Assembly (NCBI GenBank): GCA_024275135.1
Contig: JAJRZS010000031.1
Span: 1-42,642 of the forward strand
DNA from: Planctomycetota bacterium
Lineage (GTDB): Bacteria > Planctomycetota > UBA1135
Direction: 5' to 3'
DNA: 42,642 bases
The notes beneath the pieces were generated by a model. The model was not told the DNA's origin. It ran no database searches and worked only from the letters and a program-made list of their open reading frames with translations. Shown here one piece after another: positions 41,469 through 42,642 of the stretch. How positions within the stretch are numbered: position 1 is the first letter of the stretch; every line of letters begins with the position of its first letter. Position numbers and translations under genes: made by a program.

Positions 41469-42642
41469 GGAGCAAGCTGGGTTTTGGGTTGAGTTGAGGT
41501 GGCCGGTGGGGAGAAGAGATGCAGCCGACGAAGAAGCAAGAATATAGCGCCGAGCTTCAGGTAATTGCCTAGATTTAGCGCCCACCAAATGCCCAGAGAG
41601 CCCCAACCCAGGCCGACGGAAAAGCCAAAGGCGAGGGGGATGCGCAATAAGTTGGCTCCCATATTGAGGAGCGACATCTGCACGGTGCGGCCAGCTCCGG
41701 TCATCATTTGCTGCATGGTGCTATCGGCGGCGGTGACCACTTGCGAAAAGGCGATGATGCTCAAGTAAAGGGTTGCTTCGCGGAGGACGTCGGCTTCGGT
41801 GGTGAAAAAACTGGCGAGGGTGTGTCCTTGAAAAAGGAAAAGCAGGCTGGTGATGGAGGCAAAGCCGACAGAGAGCAAAAGGCAATGCAAGCCGCCGCGG
41901 CGCGCGCCTCGATAATCGCGGGCACCCAGGCGTCGGCCCACGATGCTGGATGCGGCCATGGCTGGCCCCATCAAGCCGCAGTAACTGACGGCTTCAATGC
42001 CATTGAAACCGACTGCTAGCCCCGCTTGAACTTTGGCTCCCAGGGGGGCGACACTGGTGTACATGATGGCGAGGAAACAAAGGGCGTAGGCCGCGTGGGA
42101 AAAGCCGATAGGCAAACCAATCCGGATGACTTTGCGCAATTCCGACCAATGCCCCCGATGCAGCAAAAAGCCGCGTAGCCCAAACCACTTTTGCAGAGCG
42201 AGGATACCAAGTAGCGCGCTCAACCCACGGGAGATGCCGGTGGACCAGGCAGCTCCTTCCATGCCCATGGCGGGAAATCCCCACCAGCCATAAATCAAGA
42301 CCGGATTGAGGATGGCGTTGAGGCCGACGGACAAAACGGACAGCAACATCGGCATGAGGGTGTTGCCCAAACCCAAAAAAATGCTGTCGATGAAGGGCTT
42401 CATGCCAATGAGCGGCAGCACCAAATAGATGGTACTGAGGTACTGTTCGGCAAAGACGGCGGGCGCACCGCTGCCGCCAGCAAGATGAATCCAAAAGGGC
42501 GTGGTGAGCCAGCCGAGAAAGCCGAGCAAACAAAACCACAGCATGCCAGCGTGGCTGGAGGTGGCGAAGGTGCGCAGCAGTGCAGAGCCGTCGCCGGCAC
42601 CCGAATGGCGGGCCACCCGGGCCAGTGTGCCACTGGTGAAGA
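41465..42642 (-). CDS. MATE-family efflux transporter (5' truncated)
   Basis: The frame stays open to the window edge and the first visible residues (FTSGTLARVARHSGAGD) are internal to the family, where GxxxxxARxxGAxD follows the first helices. About 390 residues are visible out of about 450, with ten helices; the first one or two are missing. Other hallmarks are GLGNTLMPMLLSVLSVGLNAILNPVLIYG in the first half and AASSIVGRRLGARDY with MMTGAGRTVQMSLLNMGANL in the second. MATE proteins export drugs or metabolites in exchange for Na+ or H+. Its stop overlaps the FabZ-like start by 4 bp, so they are translationally coupled. Confidence 0.88.
   Translation of the reverse strand, partial: FTSGTLARVARHSGAGDGSALLRTFATSSHAGMLWFCLLGFLGWLTTPFWIHLAGGSGAPAVFAEQYLSTIYLVLPLIGMKPFIDSIFLGLGNTLMPMLLSVLSVGLNAILNPVLIYGWWGFPAMGMEGAAWSTGISRGLSALLGILALQKWFGLRGFLLHRGHWSELRKVIRIGLPIGFSHAAYALCFLAIMYTSVAPLGAKVQAGLAVGFNGIEAVSYCGLMGPAMAASSIVGRRLGARDYRGARRGGLHCLLLSVGFASITSLLFLFQGHTLASFFTTEADVLREATLYLSIIAFSQVVTAADSTMQQMMTGAGRTVQMSLLNMGANLLRIPLAFGFSVGLGWGSLGIWWALNLGNYLKLGAIFLLLRRLHLFSPPATSTQPKTQLAP

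Overview
The window looks like chromosomal DNA of a free-living Gram-negative bacterium of moderate GC. It has outer-membrane and lipoprotein genes, System II cytochrome c maturation (CcsA/ResB) and sigma-54 control, and probably decodes UGA as selenocysteine. Several traits together (a large CcsA with an N-terminal periplasmic domain, an unusual RNase HII-like protein, Pus10, a GldG/DUF4340 pair) suggest Planctomycetota or a related deep lineage. That placement is inference; the window carries no rRNA gene.

Layout. 1-3.5 kb: end of a GldG-type transporter operon (GldG C-terminus, DUF4340), a secreted HEAT-repeat protein with a receiver-like domain, and tRNA-Thr(CGT). 3.5-4.8 kb, minus strand: a metal-handling trio of a frameshifted small conserved protein, an ArsC-type arsenate reductase and an HMA metal-binding lipoprotein with two in-frame TGA codons in place of the CxxC cysteines. 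4.8-10.2 kb, minus strand: two paralogous tetraheme cytochromes, an NHL propeller lipoprotein, a histidine kinase and a sigma-54 activator. Ahead of this operon are a consensus -24/-12 promoter and, about 110-140 bp further upstream, two tandem TGCCGA-N4-TCGGCA dyads. 10.5-14.1 kb: an orphan ResB-like membrane protein, a PpiC/SurA-type isomerase and a hexaheme cytochrome. 14.26-22.0 kb, plus strand: a tightly coupled operon of a pentaheme protein, an outer-membrane beta-barrel, an NHL lipoprotein, 12- and 15-heme cytochromes and a thioredoxin-fold/TPR protein. 22.0-29.9 kb, minus strand: two tetraheme cytochromes, a Tat-exported four-cluster ferredoxin, an NrfD-type quinone-site membrane protein, a duplicated-domain lipoprotein, ResB and CcsA. 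30.2-42.6 kb: mostly housekeeping genes (tRNA-Pro, elbB, a degenerate PTS enzyme I, thrB, fusA, tex, an RNase HII-like gene, lgt, a FabZ-like gene, a MATE transporter) plus a bacterial Pus10.

How it may work together. Eight predicted exported cytochromes between 8.7 and 29.9 kb carry 54 heme-binding motifs (52 CxxCH, 2 CxxxCH). The NrfD/ferredoxin/tetraheme set could pass electrons from the quinone pool to periplasmic hemes. The 5/12/15-heme proteins with the beta-barrel look like a porin-cytochrome conduit across the outer membrane. CcsA/ResB would attach the heme, PpiC would help folding, and the two-component system would control at least one module through sigma-54. This is inference from gene content and order; the terminal acceptor is unknown.
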